Part shown: one piece after another, positions 1 to 6,704 of the stretch
How positions within the stretch are numbered: position 1 is the stretch's first letter
How the letters are laid out: each line of letters opens with the position of its first letter
Made by a program: the position numbers and the translations under genes
Assembly (NCBI GenBank): GCA_050116035.1
Contig: JASFPJ010000123.1
Location: forward strand, 1 to 8,667
Length of the DNA stretch: 8,667 nucleotides
Direction: 5' to 3'
Source: SOIA01 sp050116035
GTDB lineage: Bacteria > Acidobacteriota > Aminicenantia > Aminicenantales > Aminicenantaceae
The notes under the pieces: generated by a model
Told to the model about the DNA's origin: nothing
The model's input: only the letters and a program-made list of their open reading frames with translations
Database searches by the model: none

Positions 1-578
1 TTCGTCATCCCCATTGAGAGATATCTCATCTCGACTCCGGGAAGTGCGAGAGATCTCATCTTATCGAATATTTTCCTTGTTTCTATAAAGTAAGGCCTGG
101 CGTTCTCAGGATCTCCGAACATGGGTCCCATGGTCATCAGCCCTTCAATTTTGATATTTTGGAGAGGGAGCATCTCTTGAATAAGGCGTTCAGCCTCCTC
201 TGGAAGAATCCCGAATTTTTGCGGTTCTCTCCCGCTGTTAATCTCAATGAGAACGGACATGATCCTGCCGTGCTGAGCGCATCTTTTATCAATTTCTCTG
301 GCAAGCTCTATGGAATCAACTGTTTCGATCATGTTGAAGATTTGGACGGCCTTCTTCACCTTATTCTTCTGGAGGTGGCCGATGAAATGCCATTTCACTA
401 AAGGGCCAACGACTTCGAAAGCGGCGAGAGCCTCCTGGACGTAATTTTCTCCGATGATTGTGACACCCGCTTCTGCGGCTCGCAGGATTTCTTTGGGAGT
501 CCTTGATTTGGCGGCAGCCATGAGCTCGACTCCTGGGGGCAGTTCCTCCAGGATTTTTTTTACGTTTTCTTCTATCAT
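1..578 (-). CDS. yggS: YggS/PROSC family pyridoxal-phosphate homeostasis protein (3' end outside window)
   Basis: This frame was translated by hand. It runs from the ATG at 576-578 to the window edge, giving 192 codons of a family that is usually about 220-235 residues, so only the C-terminus is missing. Family landmarks are in order: AAAKSRTP with the expected PLP-binding Lys at residue 24, GENYVQE (43-49), WHFIGHLQKNKVK (63-75), EINSG (112-116) followed by KFG (121-123), GLMTMGP (146-152) and LSMGMT at the edge. These proteins are cytosolic single-domain TIM-barrel PLP carriers that buffer vitamin B6 and affect amino-acid pools; no catalytic reaction is firmly assigned. The segment before the Lys is about 12 residues shorter than in E. 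coli YggS, but no better upstream start is visible. A weak GAAAG lies ahead of the ATG. The gene is divergent from the DUF2284 gene. Confidence 0.93.
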   Translation of the reverse strand, partial: MIEENVKKILEELPPGVELMAAAKSRTPKEILRAAEAGVTIIGENYVQEALAAFEVVGPLVKWHFIGHLQKNKVKKAVQIFNMIETVDSIELAREIDKRCAQHGRIMSVLIEINSGREPQKFGILPEEAERLIQEMLPLQNIKIEGLMTMGPMFGDPENARPYFIETRKIFDKMRSLALPGVEMRYLSMGMT

Positions 579-608
579 GCTTGGATTCTTTCAGTCTATG
601 CAGTCTTC

Positions 609-637
609 ATTTTAAACCTTAATCAAATGGATGGAAA
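609..637 (-). promoter_or_regulatory. Candidate promoter for yggS
   Basis: On the minus strand a TAAAAT -10-like box (609-614) lies 30 nt before the yggS ATG. TTTCCA (632-637) sits 17 nt upstream of it and matches 4 of 6 bases of the -35 consensus. The boxes lie just outside the inverted-repeat element that starts at 651. This is assigned by eye only. Confidence 0.33.
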
Positions 638-650
638 AATTCAAGTTCTA

Positions 651-793
651 GGGTCAGGCCGCGACATTAGACATTCCTGTGAAGTGAAGTTTAGCATTAT
701 GGTTGAGAAGCTCGGGAATCATTAGAGGAAAATTTATTCTTTTTTTAGCAAAATTGATCCTGGTTGAGAATGTCAAATGTCGAGGCCTGACCC
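651..793. repeat. MITE-like element with 26-bp terminal inverted repeats
   Basis: The left arm 651-676 begins GGGTCAGGCC and the right arm 768-793 ends GGCCTGACCC. They are reverse complements over 26 bp with two mismatches, and pairing stops at both ends of the arms. The 91-bp interior has no credible gene. GGTTGAGAA occurs twice, once in the interior and once running into the right arm. No clear target-site duplication is seen. Size and symmetric ends fit a non-autonomous mobile or REP-type element whose transposase is elsewhere. A link to IS200-like or REP-associated transposases is inference only. Confidence 0.72.
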
Positions 794-804
794 ATAAGTT
801 AATA

Positions 805-833
805 TAGCGAGTCGCGTAGGCCTGTGTTATAAT
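805..833 (+). promoter_or_regulatory. Probable promoter for the DUF2284-dGTPase pair
   Basis: A perfect TATAAT (828-833) stands 17 nt downstream of TAGCGA (805-810), a weak -35 with 3 of 6 matches. The predicted transcript start near 840 leaves a leader of about 34 nt containing a strong SD before the ATG at 874. The promoter starts only 11 bp beyond the end of the inverted-repeat element. Confidence 0.55.
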
Positions 834-857
834 GGGCTGCTCATTGAGACTCAACTC

Positions 858-865
858 GAGGAGGG
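858..865 (+). promoter_or_regulatory. Shine-Dalgarno site fixing the DUF2284 start
   Basis: GAGGAGGG lies 8 nt before the ATG at 874. The in-frame ATG at 832 is rejected because it overlaps the TATAAT box, lies upstream of the predicted transcript start and has no SD. Confidence 0.8.
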
Positions 866-873
866 CTCATTTC

Positions 874-1413
874 ATGGTCGATAAAAAGAAGCTCGAAGAA
901 AAATTCAATGCCCATAATTTCACTGATTTCAAGTGGATTGATCCCAGAAAAATCGTGACGGCTTTCTGGGTCCGGATGAAATGTATTTTTGGATGCGATG
1001 ATTACGGGCAAACAGCGACCTGCCCTCCGAATGTTCCTTCGTTATCAGAGTGTGAACAATTTTTTAAGGAATACAAAGAAGCCGTCATTTTCCATTTCGA
1101 GAAAAAAGTCGACAAGCCTGAAGACCGTTTTGCCTGGACGAGGAAACTCAACTTAAGGCTTCTCAAGCTGGAGAAGGAGATTTTCGTATCCGGCTATGAA
1201 AAGGCCTTCCTTTTATTCATGGACAGCTGCAACATCTGTGAGGAATGTCCGGGGAGAAAAGAAGATTGCTTAGAGCCGAAAATGTCCCGGCCCACTCCCG
1301 AAGCGATGTGCGTCGATGTCTATGCCACAGTCAAACAGGCAGATTATCCGATTCACGTCCTCTCTGATTATGCCCAGAATATGAATCGGTATGCCTTTTT
1401 ACTGATAGAATAA
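874..1413 (+). CDS. DUF2284 cysteine-rich putative metal-binding protein
   Basis: The protein is 179 residues, a normal size for DUF2284 (predicted metal-binding, PF10050). No enzymatic function is established for the family. Cysteines cluster as C37-x3-C41-x8-C50-PP, then C119-x2-C122-x2-C125-x6-C132, plus C60 and C146. The CNICEEC block resembles an Fe-S or zinc ligand set. There is no signal peptide or membrane segment, so it should be cytosolic. The conserved RP...EAM-x-VDV stretch (139-149) is present, with Met-Cys where I would expect Gly in most members. It is followed 55 nt later by the dGTPase-like gene on the same strand, so co-transcription is likely. The biochemical role is unknown; the family call is firm. 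Confidence 0.88.
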   Translation: MVDKKKLEEKFNAHNFTDFKWIDPRKIVTAFWVRMKCIFGCDDYGQTATCPPNVPSLSECEQFFKEYKEAVIFHFEKKVDKPEDRFAWTRKLNLRLLKLEKEIFVSGYEKAFLLFMDSCNICEECPGRKEDCLEPKMSRPTPEAMCVDVYATVKQADYPIHVLSDYAQNMNRYAFLLIE

Positions 1414-1468
1414 TTGATTTTGAGCTGTAGATGAGGATTTTCGATTCATCAAGTTTTAGGCTTTTCAA

Positions 1469-2500
1469 ATGAGCATTAGGGAAAAACTTGAGGAAAGGGA
1501 AGCGCAAACCCTATCGTCTCGAGCGTGTTTGAGTGCGAAGTCAAAAGGGAGGGAGCGTCCGGAAGCTCCCCATTCCTTAAGGACATCTTTCCAGCGGGAC
1601 AGAGACCGAATCATCCACTGCAAATCCTTCCGAAGATTAAAGCACAAAACCCAGGTTTTTTTGGCTCCCTTCGGTGACCACTACAGAACTCGATTAACCC
1701 ACACCTTGGAGGTCTCTCAGATAGCCCGCACTATCGCTAAAGCACTCCTCCTGAACGAAGATTTAACTGAAGCCATTGCTTTAGGCCATGACCTCGGCCA
1801 TACTCCTTTCGGCCATGCCGGAGAAGAAACTTTGGCAAAGCTTCTTCCCGGGGGATTCACTCATTACGAACAGAGCCTCCGTGTTGTGGAAAAGCTTGAG
1901 TATGAAGGCAAGGGTTTGAACCTGACGTATGAAGTCAGGGACGGAATCTTCAAGCATTCAAAGGGCAGGGGAGAGATACTCGAGGATGAGAAAAAGAATA
2001 TGCCCGATACTATGGAAGGGCAGGTGGTCAGAGCCTCTGATGTCATCGCCTATGTCAACCATGACATCGATGATGCCATCCGAGCCGAAGTGATAAAAGA
2101 GAAGGACATCCCTCCTCATCTTGTTAAGATTTTAGGCAAATGGCATGCCTCCCGGATCGACAGAATGGTTGAAGATGTGGTGGAGGCCAGTCTGGAATCT
2201 GGCTTGAAAAAGATTGCGATGAGCGAGGAAATAGGGAATGCAGTCAGTGAGCTCCGTGATTTTCTTTTTGAAAGGGTCTACTTCAATTCCCAATCCAGAG
2301 ATGAACTAGAAAAAACTGAGAAAATCATCACAGAGCTTTATAAATATCTCTTAAATAATCCAGAAGGACATATTAAACCTTATCCCCGGGGAGATTCCTT
2401 GGAAAAAAGAGTGGTTGATTTTATAGCCGGTATGACAGACCGGTTCGCTCTGAGCCTGTATGAAAAAATCTTCTTCCCCCGCTCCTGGCCCGGCCTTTAA
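1469..2500 (+). CDS. dgt: Deoxyguanosinetriphosphate triphosphohydrolase-like protein (HD domain)
   Basis: This cytosolic enzyme is predicted to hydrolyse dGTP, or other dNTPs, to the deoxynucleoside plus triphosphate, affecting dNTP pools and replication fidelity. The 343 residues match the shorter dGTPase-like (type 2) subfamily. The HD metal site is complete: RLTHTLEV (His78), GHDLGHTPFGH (His107-Asp108, with His111 and His116 nearby), and ASDVIAYVNHDIDD (Asp191; His198-Asp199). An N-terminal RDRDRI...FRRLKHKTQVF region and the C-terminal FIAGMTDRFAL-x-LYEK are typical. The SD is weak (AGG about 11 nt upstream), which fits a downstream position in an operon with the DUF2284 gene. Which dNTP is preferred cannot be read from sequence; members of this subfamily are not all dGTP-specific. 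Confidence 0.93.
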   Translation: MSIREKLEEREAQTLSSRACLSAKSKGRERPEAPHSLRTSFQRDRDRIIHCKSFRRLKHKTQVFLAPFGDHYRTRLTHTLEVSQIARTIAKALLLNEDLTEAIALGHDLGHTPFGHAGEETLAKLLPGGFTHYEQSLRVVEKLEYEGKGLNLTYEVRDGIFKHSKGRGEILEDEKKNMPDTMEGQVVRASDVIAYVNHDIDDAIRAEVIKEKDIPPHLVKILGKWHASRIDRMVEDVVEASLESGLKKIAMSEEIGNAVSELRDFLFERVYFNSQSRDELEKTEKIITELYKYLLNNPEGHIKPYPRGDSLEKRVVDFIAGMTDRFALSLYEKIFFPRSWPGL

Positions 2501-2573
2501 AAAAGTAAAAAGGGGTCAGGTGTTTATGCTCAGTGATTAAGTAACTCTTTGATATTGAAATTGAAGGCAAAAT

Positions 2574-2677
2574 TGTCATTGCGAGCGAAGGGTGGCAATC
2601 TCATAGAGAGAAATTATATTATTACGGGAATGAAGATATCCTTTTTATGAGATTGCCACCCTTCGCTCGCAATGACA
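2574..2677. repeat. Long-hairpin palindromic element with perfect ~32-bp arms
   Basis: Positions 2574-2605 are a perfect reverse complement of 2646-2677, with a further partly paired stretch inside and about 30 nt of AT-rich loop. The arms begin TGTCATTGCGAGCGAAGG. Related CATTGCGAGCGAAG...CAATCTC sequences are a familiar class of dispersed palindromic repeats in many bacterial genomes. Perfect arms suggest recent arrival or conversion. It lies between convergent genes, where an RNA hairpin would do least harm and could also stop transcription from either side. Confidence 0.85.
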
Positions 2678-2770
2678 TCCTAAAAATGTTGCCAAATTAC
2701 TGAGTACGTACAACAGGCCCTTTTTTTCGAGAAGGGGGATAGTTCCTATCTTCCTTAACAGAAAGACTGA

Positions 2771-2809
2771 AAGGGACAGTCCCCGAAAAAAGTTGCCTGT
2801 CCCCTTTTT
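2771..2809 (+). terminator. Terminator-like hairpin between convergent genes
   Basis: AAGGGACAG (2771-2779) pairs with CTGTCCCCTT (2797-2806), with one bulged C, and is followed by a T run. This is a good plus-strand terminator for the dGTPase transcript. Read on the minus strand it lies just after the HEAT-gene stop but has only a broken T run. A smaller internal palindrome, GGGACAGTCCCC (2773-2784), could fold instead. Confidence 0.5.
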
Positions 2810-2818
2810 ATTACTTAC

Positions 2819-3970
2819 CTACTTCTTTAAAAGGATTTCCTCAAAGAACTTCAGGGCTCTTTCGTCTCCAGTCTGACCCAGCCAGAAAATGGCTTTCTTC
2901 CTGACTTCGGTGCTCTTGTTTTTTTTGGCGATGTCGATCAACATCGGCACGGATTGATCCTTGGGAAGCTGGGATATGGCAAACACTGCATGTGTTTTCA
3001 GCTCGACATCCTCATCTCCCTGAACCACATCTTTTAAAACTTTGGCACATTCCTTTGACGTTTTTTGACCCAGCCAGAAGATTGCATTTTTCCTGATTTT
3101 TTGACTTTTATCAGTTTTAGCGATTTGGATCAGTTCGGCCATGGCCTCTTTCTCGTCGCTGAGCTGGATGGCAAAAACAGTCTGCTTCCTGAGTTCAGTA
3201 TCGGTTTCTTTTTTGATAATCTCTTGGAGATAACCGAGGCTCTTTGCATCCCTGATATTCCCCAGCCAGAAGATGGCGTTTTTCCTGACTTCTCTTGCGT
3301 AGTTTCCAAAGACAATACGGCGCAAGAAATCGTGAGCCTGGGGCTCGTCATGCGAACAGATAACAGACAGAAGTCTCTTCCGAAGCTTAAGGTCTCCCGA
3401 TTCGAATTCATTCTCCAGAAACCGGAAGCTTTCCCTGTTATCCGCTTCTCCCAGCCAGTAGGCTGGCTGCTCTTCGAATTCAAAGGTCTGGTCCAGGTCA
3501 ATCATTCGTGCATCCTGTATTTCACTCTTGCCTTTTGAGATCCGGTGAAGGAGAAGGAGTCCGACGGGCTCTCGGTCCTCCTCCGAGTCCAATGATTGGC
3601 TGGGAAAATTCGACCTGTATTTTCTGCGCACTTTTATTCCAGAGTCATCCACACTGACTCTAAAAGGAATTGATGATTTCCATGTTTTGCCCATATGAGT
3701 TTCGATTTCACCCATATGGATTTGGTGGCTGGTCAGGAAGATGTATCCTGTAAAGTAACTATCTCCGCCCTTTGATTTCCTGAATTCTGTCTCAGCCAGT
3801 TTCATCTTTTGTGCCAGGCTGAGGTTGTCTTCATCCAGGTAATGGACCTTTCCTTTCAGGAAATCGGATGGATTTTTTTCTGCCTGGGGAGATGCAGCCC
3901 AGATAATGACTGCCGCTCCGATTAAAACTAAGGTTCCGACACCCGCCCTCCGCTTCATTCTTGTGCTCAT
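2819..3970 (-). CDS. Membrane-anchored HEAT-repeat protein with uncharacterised middle domain
   Basis: This is a 383-residue protein, last in the sigma-factor operon. A basic N-terminus (MSTRMKRR) precedes a hydrophobic stretch at about residues 12-27, an uncleaved anchor or a signal peptide, so the rest is predicted outside the cytoplasmic membrane. Residues 30-165 form a mixed, probably beta-rich region that I do not recognise. From about 168 to the end there are roughly seven HEAT-like units of 31-32 residues that alternate between RKNAIFWLGQ-type and TVFAIQLSDEKE-type helices. HEAT arrays usually bind proteins; no catalytic motif is seen. The start is preceded by AGGA about 10 nt away, and the gene begins 25 nt after the preceding gene, whose C-terminal repeat is closely similar. 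The exact role is unknown. Confidence 0.85.
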   Translation of the reverse strand: MSTRMKRRAGVGTLVLIGAAVIIWAASPQAEKNPSDFLKGKVHYLDEDNLSLAQKMKLAETEFRKSKGGDSYFTGYIFLTSHQIHMGEIETHMGKTWKSSIPFRVSVDDSGIKVRRKYRSNFPSQSLDSEEDREPVGLLLLHRISKGKSEIQDARMIDLDQTFEFEEQPAYWLGEADNRESFRFLENEFESGDLKLRKRLLSVICSHDEPQAHDFLRRIVFGNYAREVRKNAIFWLGNIRDAKSLGYLQEIIKKETDTELRKQTVFAIQLSDEKEAMAELIQIAKTDKSQKIRKNAIFWLGQKTSKECAKVLKDVVQGDEDVELKTHAVFAISQLPKDQSVPMLIDIAKKNKSTEVRKKAIFWLGQTGDERALKFFEEILLKK

Positions 3971-3995
3971 TGCATTTTATCCTATTCTCAGCATT

Positions 3996-5990
3996 CTATT
4001 TCTCGATGATTTCTTTGAGGAATTGGACGGCTTTCTCGTTCTTGGACTGGCCGAGGTAGAATACAAGCTGTTTCTTCAATTCCATGTTCTTTTCTTTCCT
4101 GGCTAACTCGATCATTTTTTCGACAGCTTTATCGCTCTTATTCTGTCCAAGAGAATGAATGATTCTTTCTTTGAGGTCAACATCATCTGTCTCCGAGTAC
4201 AGTCCCTCGAAGAAGTCTATTGTCTCGTCGCTTTTATGCTGTCCCAGGATCATTATGGCCCTTTCTCTGGCTTTCGCGTTTTTATCATTTTTTGCAATAT
4301 CGATCAGTTTATCTCTGGCCTTTTGACTCTTGTGGCGGTAGAAAGAAACGAGTAATCGCTCTTTGAGTTCTTCGTCTTCCAAGGAATCGTAAAGTCCGAT
4401 GAGCCTGCCGATTGTTTCTTCCGCCGGGCTGATCCCGAGCATCGTGATGGCTCTTTCTCTCAGCCGTCTATCCGATTCGTTTCTCGCGATATCAAACAAT
4501 TTGTCTCTGGCATCGGGATCATCACTTTGTCCGAATCCGACAATCATATGTTCTCTCAGCTCTCGGTCGGATGTACTGGCGTACAGATCGATGAGATGGT
4601 CAGTTATTCCATCCCTTCGGCTCATGCTGAGCATGATGATGGCTCTCTCTTTGAGTTTCTTGTCTTTTTCTTTTTTAGCTATTTCGAGCAATTTGGCTGT
4701 GGCTTTCGGGTCGCGACTCTGGCCCATACTAATAAGCAAGCGTTCTTTGAGTTCTGGGTCATCTATGCTTCCATACAGCATGTCTATCCTGTCGAAAATT
4801 CCTTCTCGCCGACTGACTCCAAGCATAGTGATGGCTCTTAGTCTTAGTTCTCTGTCCCTTTCAGCTCTGGCGATATCTAACAGCTTGTCGCTGATATCGG
4901 GATCGTCGCTCTGTCCCATAGAAATGATTAAGCGCTCTTTAAGATCTGGGTCCATAACGCTATCATAGAGCCGGATGAGATCATCGGCTATTCCTTCTCG
5001 CCTTCTTACAGTGAGCATCATGATGGCTCTTTCTTTTGTTTCCTTATCCTTATCGTTTTTGATGATATCCAGGAGTTTGTCCTGAGCTCTTTGGCTCGGG
5101 TTTTGAGCGATGGATGTGATTATGTAGTTTTTGATCTTTGGATTATCCGTTTTTGCGTAAATCTTGAATAGAGCATCCAGGCTTTCCTTTTCTCTTCTCT
5201 GCCCCATATAGATAACAGCCATTTCTCTGACTTTTTCGTCCGGGTCTTGGGTGGCCAGTTCGATGAAGAGAGGCAGAGCATCAGGGTGTTTGGACCGGAG
5301 GAGGATCATCAACGCCCTTTCTCTCATTTTCGGATTCTCATCTTCTTTGACAATTTTAGCCAGAATGGGGAAGGCTTCCTCCTGGTCCATGCTCATGAGG
5401 GCATTCAAGGCAATGAGCTTCATTTCGAGTTCAGGGTCTTCGTCTTTTTGCGCACTCAAACCCCCTTCAACTCCCCCTAGGACTCCTCCTATCACACCGC
5501 CGATAACACCTCCTTCAACTCCTCCAAGAACTTCTCCTCTTACGCTCCCGTTGATGTAGTTTTTATATTCGTGCAGTCCTTTCTCATAGAGTTCTTTAGC
5601 CAATTCGATCCTGAGGAGTTGGGCATCGTCTGCCCAGGAGCTTTTCGAATAAGCATTTATCAGAGTATTGAGGTGTTCCATCGCTTGCTGCTGCAGTTTG
5701 AGCACCTGCTCGAGGTTTTCCATGTCTGCGCTGTATTTATGCAGGCTGTAACCTAACCAGTAGAGCGATTCATCCATGTACTCGCTCTTTGCATAGGCGG
5801 CAGCCAAAGCCTGAAAAGCTTCGATTGCTTTTTTCCAGTCTTTCGAATAAACATGTCTCTTCGCTCTCGTGTACAATTCCCGGGCTTTCCTGTAGTTTTG
5901 ACGTTCCCTTTCTTCCCGCTGGGCAAAAAGAACACTGCCTGAAAGCAGGAAAAAAACTAGGAATATTGAGATGAATTTCATGCGTTTCAT
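3996..5990 (-). CDS. Secreted TPR-like and HEAT-repeat protein with V-x-G-G linker
   Basis: The 664-residue product has a clear signal peptide (KRMKF, a hydrophobic core, then LFA-Q with probable cleavage after Ala23), so it is periplasmic or surface-exposed. Residues about 30-140 are helical and resemble TPR repeats of the YbgF/BamD type (AIEAFQALAAAYAKSEY; LYWLGYSLHKY). Residues 154-177 are six V-x-G-G tetrads. Residues about 187-664 are 15 HEAT-like units, almost all exactly 32 residues, in two alternating types: KERAI-x-ML...RREGI and KERL-x-ISMGQS-DP. No enzyme motif is visible; a protein-binding scaffold is the natural inference. The start is the ATG at 5990, not the in-frame TTG at 5996, because AAGGAGG stands 7 nt before the ATG and touches the TTG. 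The gene begins 12 nt after the anti-sigma stop, indicating one operon. Confidence 0.88.
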   Translation of the reverse strand: MKRMKFISIFLVFFLLSGSVLFAQREERERQNYRKARELYTRAKRHVYSKDWKKAIEAFQALAAAYAKSEYMDESLYWLGYSLHKYSADMENLEQVLKLQQQAMEHLNTLINAYSKSSWADDAQLLRIELAKELYEKGLHEYKNYINGSVRGEVLGGVEGGVIGGVIGGVLGGVEGGLSAQKDEDPELEMKLIALNALMSMDQEEAFPILAKIVKEDENPKMRERALMILLRSKHPDALPLFIELATQDPDEKVREMAVIYMGQRREKESLDALFKIYAKTDNPKIKNYIITSIAQNPSQRAQDKLLDIIKNDKDKETKERAIMMLTVRRREGIADDLIRLYDSVMDPDLKERLIISMGQSDDPDISDKLLDIARAERDRELRLRAITMLGVSRREGIFDRIDMLYGSIDDPELKERLLISMGQSRDPKATAKLLEIAKKEKDKKLKERAIIMLSMSRRDGITDHLIDLYASTSDRELREHMIVGFGQSDDPDARDKLFDIARNESDRRLRERAITMLGISPAEETIGRLIGLYDSLEDEELKERLLVSFYRHKSQKARDKLIDIAKNDKNAKARERAIMILGQHKSDETIDFFEGLYSETDDVDLKERIIHSLGQNKSDKAVEKMIELARKEKNMELKKQLVFYLGQSKNEKAVQFLKEIIEK
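3999..5432 (-). repeat. Tandem coding repeat, 96-nt unit in 192-nt pairs (15 HEAT units)
   Basis: The C-terminal two-thirds of the secreted HEAT protein is a tandem array. Odd units carry RAI-x-ML...SRREGI...LY and even units carry KERL-x-ISMGQS-DP...KLLDIA. The period is therefore 64 residues per pair. The repeat is strong at protein level and diverged at DNA level. It also generates long antisense open frames on the plus strand. Confidence 0.8.
5460..5531 (-). repeat. Six V-x-G-G tetrads (12-nt coding repeat)
   Basis: Six consecutive V-[LEI]-G-G tetrads link the TPR-like and HEAT regions of the secreted protein. The plus strand shows the matching run of ACTCCTCC/ACACCTCC-like 12-mers. Such a stretch is flexible or beta-prone and prone to copy-number change by slippage. 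Confidence 0.85.
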
Positions 5991-5997
5991 TGTCAAA

Positions 5998-6004
5998 CCT
6001 CCTT
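5998..6004 (-). promoter_or_regulatory. Strong Shine-Dalgarno overlapping the anti-sigma stop codon
   Basis: AAGGAGG on the minus strand overlaps the TAA of the anti-sigma gene (6003-6005) and lies 7 nt before the ATG at 5990. It fixes that start and implies coupled or high translation of the secreted HEAT protein. Confidence 0.85.
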
Positions 6005-6704
6005 ACATGGTTTGTAAGATTTCTATCTTGAAAAGGATTTCCCTTTCATGGATAAGCTGTTTAATCATCGAAGAAGTCATTTCGTCTCCCCTTTGGATGT
6101 TGGACAGCTCCTTGAGGATAATGTCCAGGTCTTCAAGGAGAGGGATGAGAGAAGGATCCGATTTGACGATTATATCCTTCAAGAGAAGGTTCTGGATGAG
6201 GAGACTGCGGACGATCTTTTTATCTATGGGTATAGTCTCTTCTTCCTCTGTTGCGGTGTAATTGGCGTACTCGATCAGTATGGGCTTAATTTCATCGATG
6301 TATGCGTTTAACGCCAGGTTCATTGAGCTTTGTGAAATTCCAGGCTCAAGTGGGGATTTCTGAGAGGGGAAGAACCAGTGTCTTCCGATCAGCGCTCCCA
6401 GAACAAATACAAGCAGCAGTGCGGCGGAGGCGTATACCCAGCGAGGAGCGAGAAGGAAACGTTTTTGTTTTCGCGGTTCGACTTGAGTGCCTGCGCCAAT
6501 TTCTTTCCAGCACTTTTCCCAGTTTGCTTCAGGAGCCACTTCTTTATTGTCATCGACTAGCTTAAAAACTTTCTTTGTGTATTCTAAGTCCTCTAGACAA
6601 GAGGGACATTCTTTGATATGGCTTTCCAGCTCTGCTTTGTCACTTTCGTTGAGTTCCCCGTAGAGGTAGAGGACGATTTTTTCTTCATATTTTTTGCATT
6701 TCAT
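6003..6704 (-). CDS. Anti-sigma factor, zf-HC2 family, single membrane span
   Basis: This 233-residue protein is predicted to bind and silence the sigma factor encoded just upstream. The N-terminal cytoplasmic zinc-binding anti-sigma domain shows Cys3 and H29-x3-C33-x2-C36 (SHIKECPSC), the hallmark of zf-HC2 (ZAS) anti-sigma factors. A transmembrane helix follows at about 89-108 (YASAALLLVFVLGALIG). The outer part (109-233) is acidic and helical, about 125 residues, and unlike a sensor domain I can name. The start overlaps the sigma gene by 20 nt and has GGAG 7 nt upstream, giving translational coupling and a balanced sigma:anti-sigma ratio. Release by proteolysis or conformational change is known for the family but not visible here. 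Confidence 0.9.
   Translation of the reverse strand: MKCKKYEEKIVLYLYGELNESDKAELESHIKECPSCLEDLEYTKKVFKLVDDNKEVAPEANWEKCWKEIGAGTQVEPRKQKRFLLAPRWVYASAALLLVFVLGALIGRHWFFPSQKSPLEPGISQSSMNLALNAYIDEIKPILIEYANYTATEEEETIPIDKKIVRSLLIQNLLLKDIIVKSDPSLIPLLEDLDIILKELSNIQRGDEMTSSMIKQLIHEREILFKIEILQTM

Larger units (their letters stand above)
2506..2810. repeat. 305-bp segment with 15-bp imperfect inverted ends filling the convergent spacer
   Basis: TAAAAAGGGGTCAGG (2506-2520) and the reverse complement of 2796-2810 (TAAAAAGGGGACAGG) match at 14 of 15 positions. The segment begins 5 bp after the dGTPase stop and ends 8 bp before the HEAT-gene stop, so it is essentially the whole intergenic region. No gene is seen in it. 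It contains the long hairpin at 2574-2677. It may be an old non-autonomous element later invaded by another. The ends are short, so chance or convergent GGGGACAGG-type palindromes remain possible. Confidence 0.45.

Noticed and set aside
654..854. 66-codon minus-strand frame across the inverted-repeat element
   Set aside because: It starts inside the DUF2284 promoter and 5' region and ends in the terminal repeat; it is explained by the mobile element, with no SD or family match.
832..873. Upstream ATG extending the DUF2284 protein by 14 residues
   Set aside because: The ATG overlaps the TATAAT box and lacks an SD, whereas the ATG at 874 has GAGGAGGG at ideal spacing.
4399..4968. 189-codon plus-strand open frame, Ser/Leu-rich
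   Set aside because: It is the antisense shadow of the HEAT repeats. It has no SD, it repeats with the same period, and the minus-strand frame has a signal peptide and family motifs.
3999..5432. Regular 96/192-nt periodicity that might look like a CRISPR or satellite
   Set aside because: Units are diverged at DNA level, contiguous without spacers and fully explained by HEAT-repeat coding.
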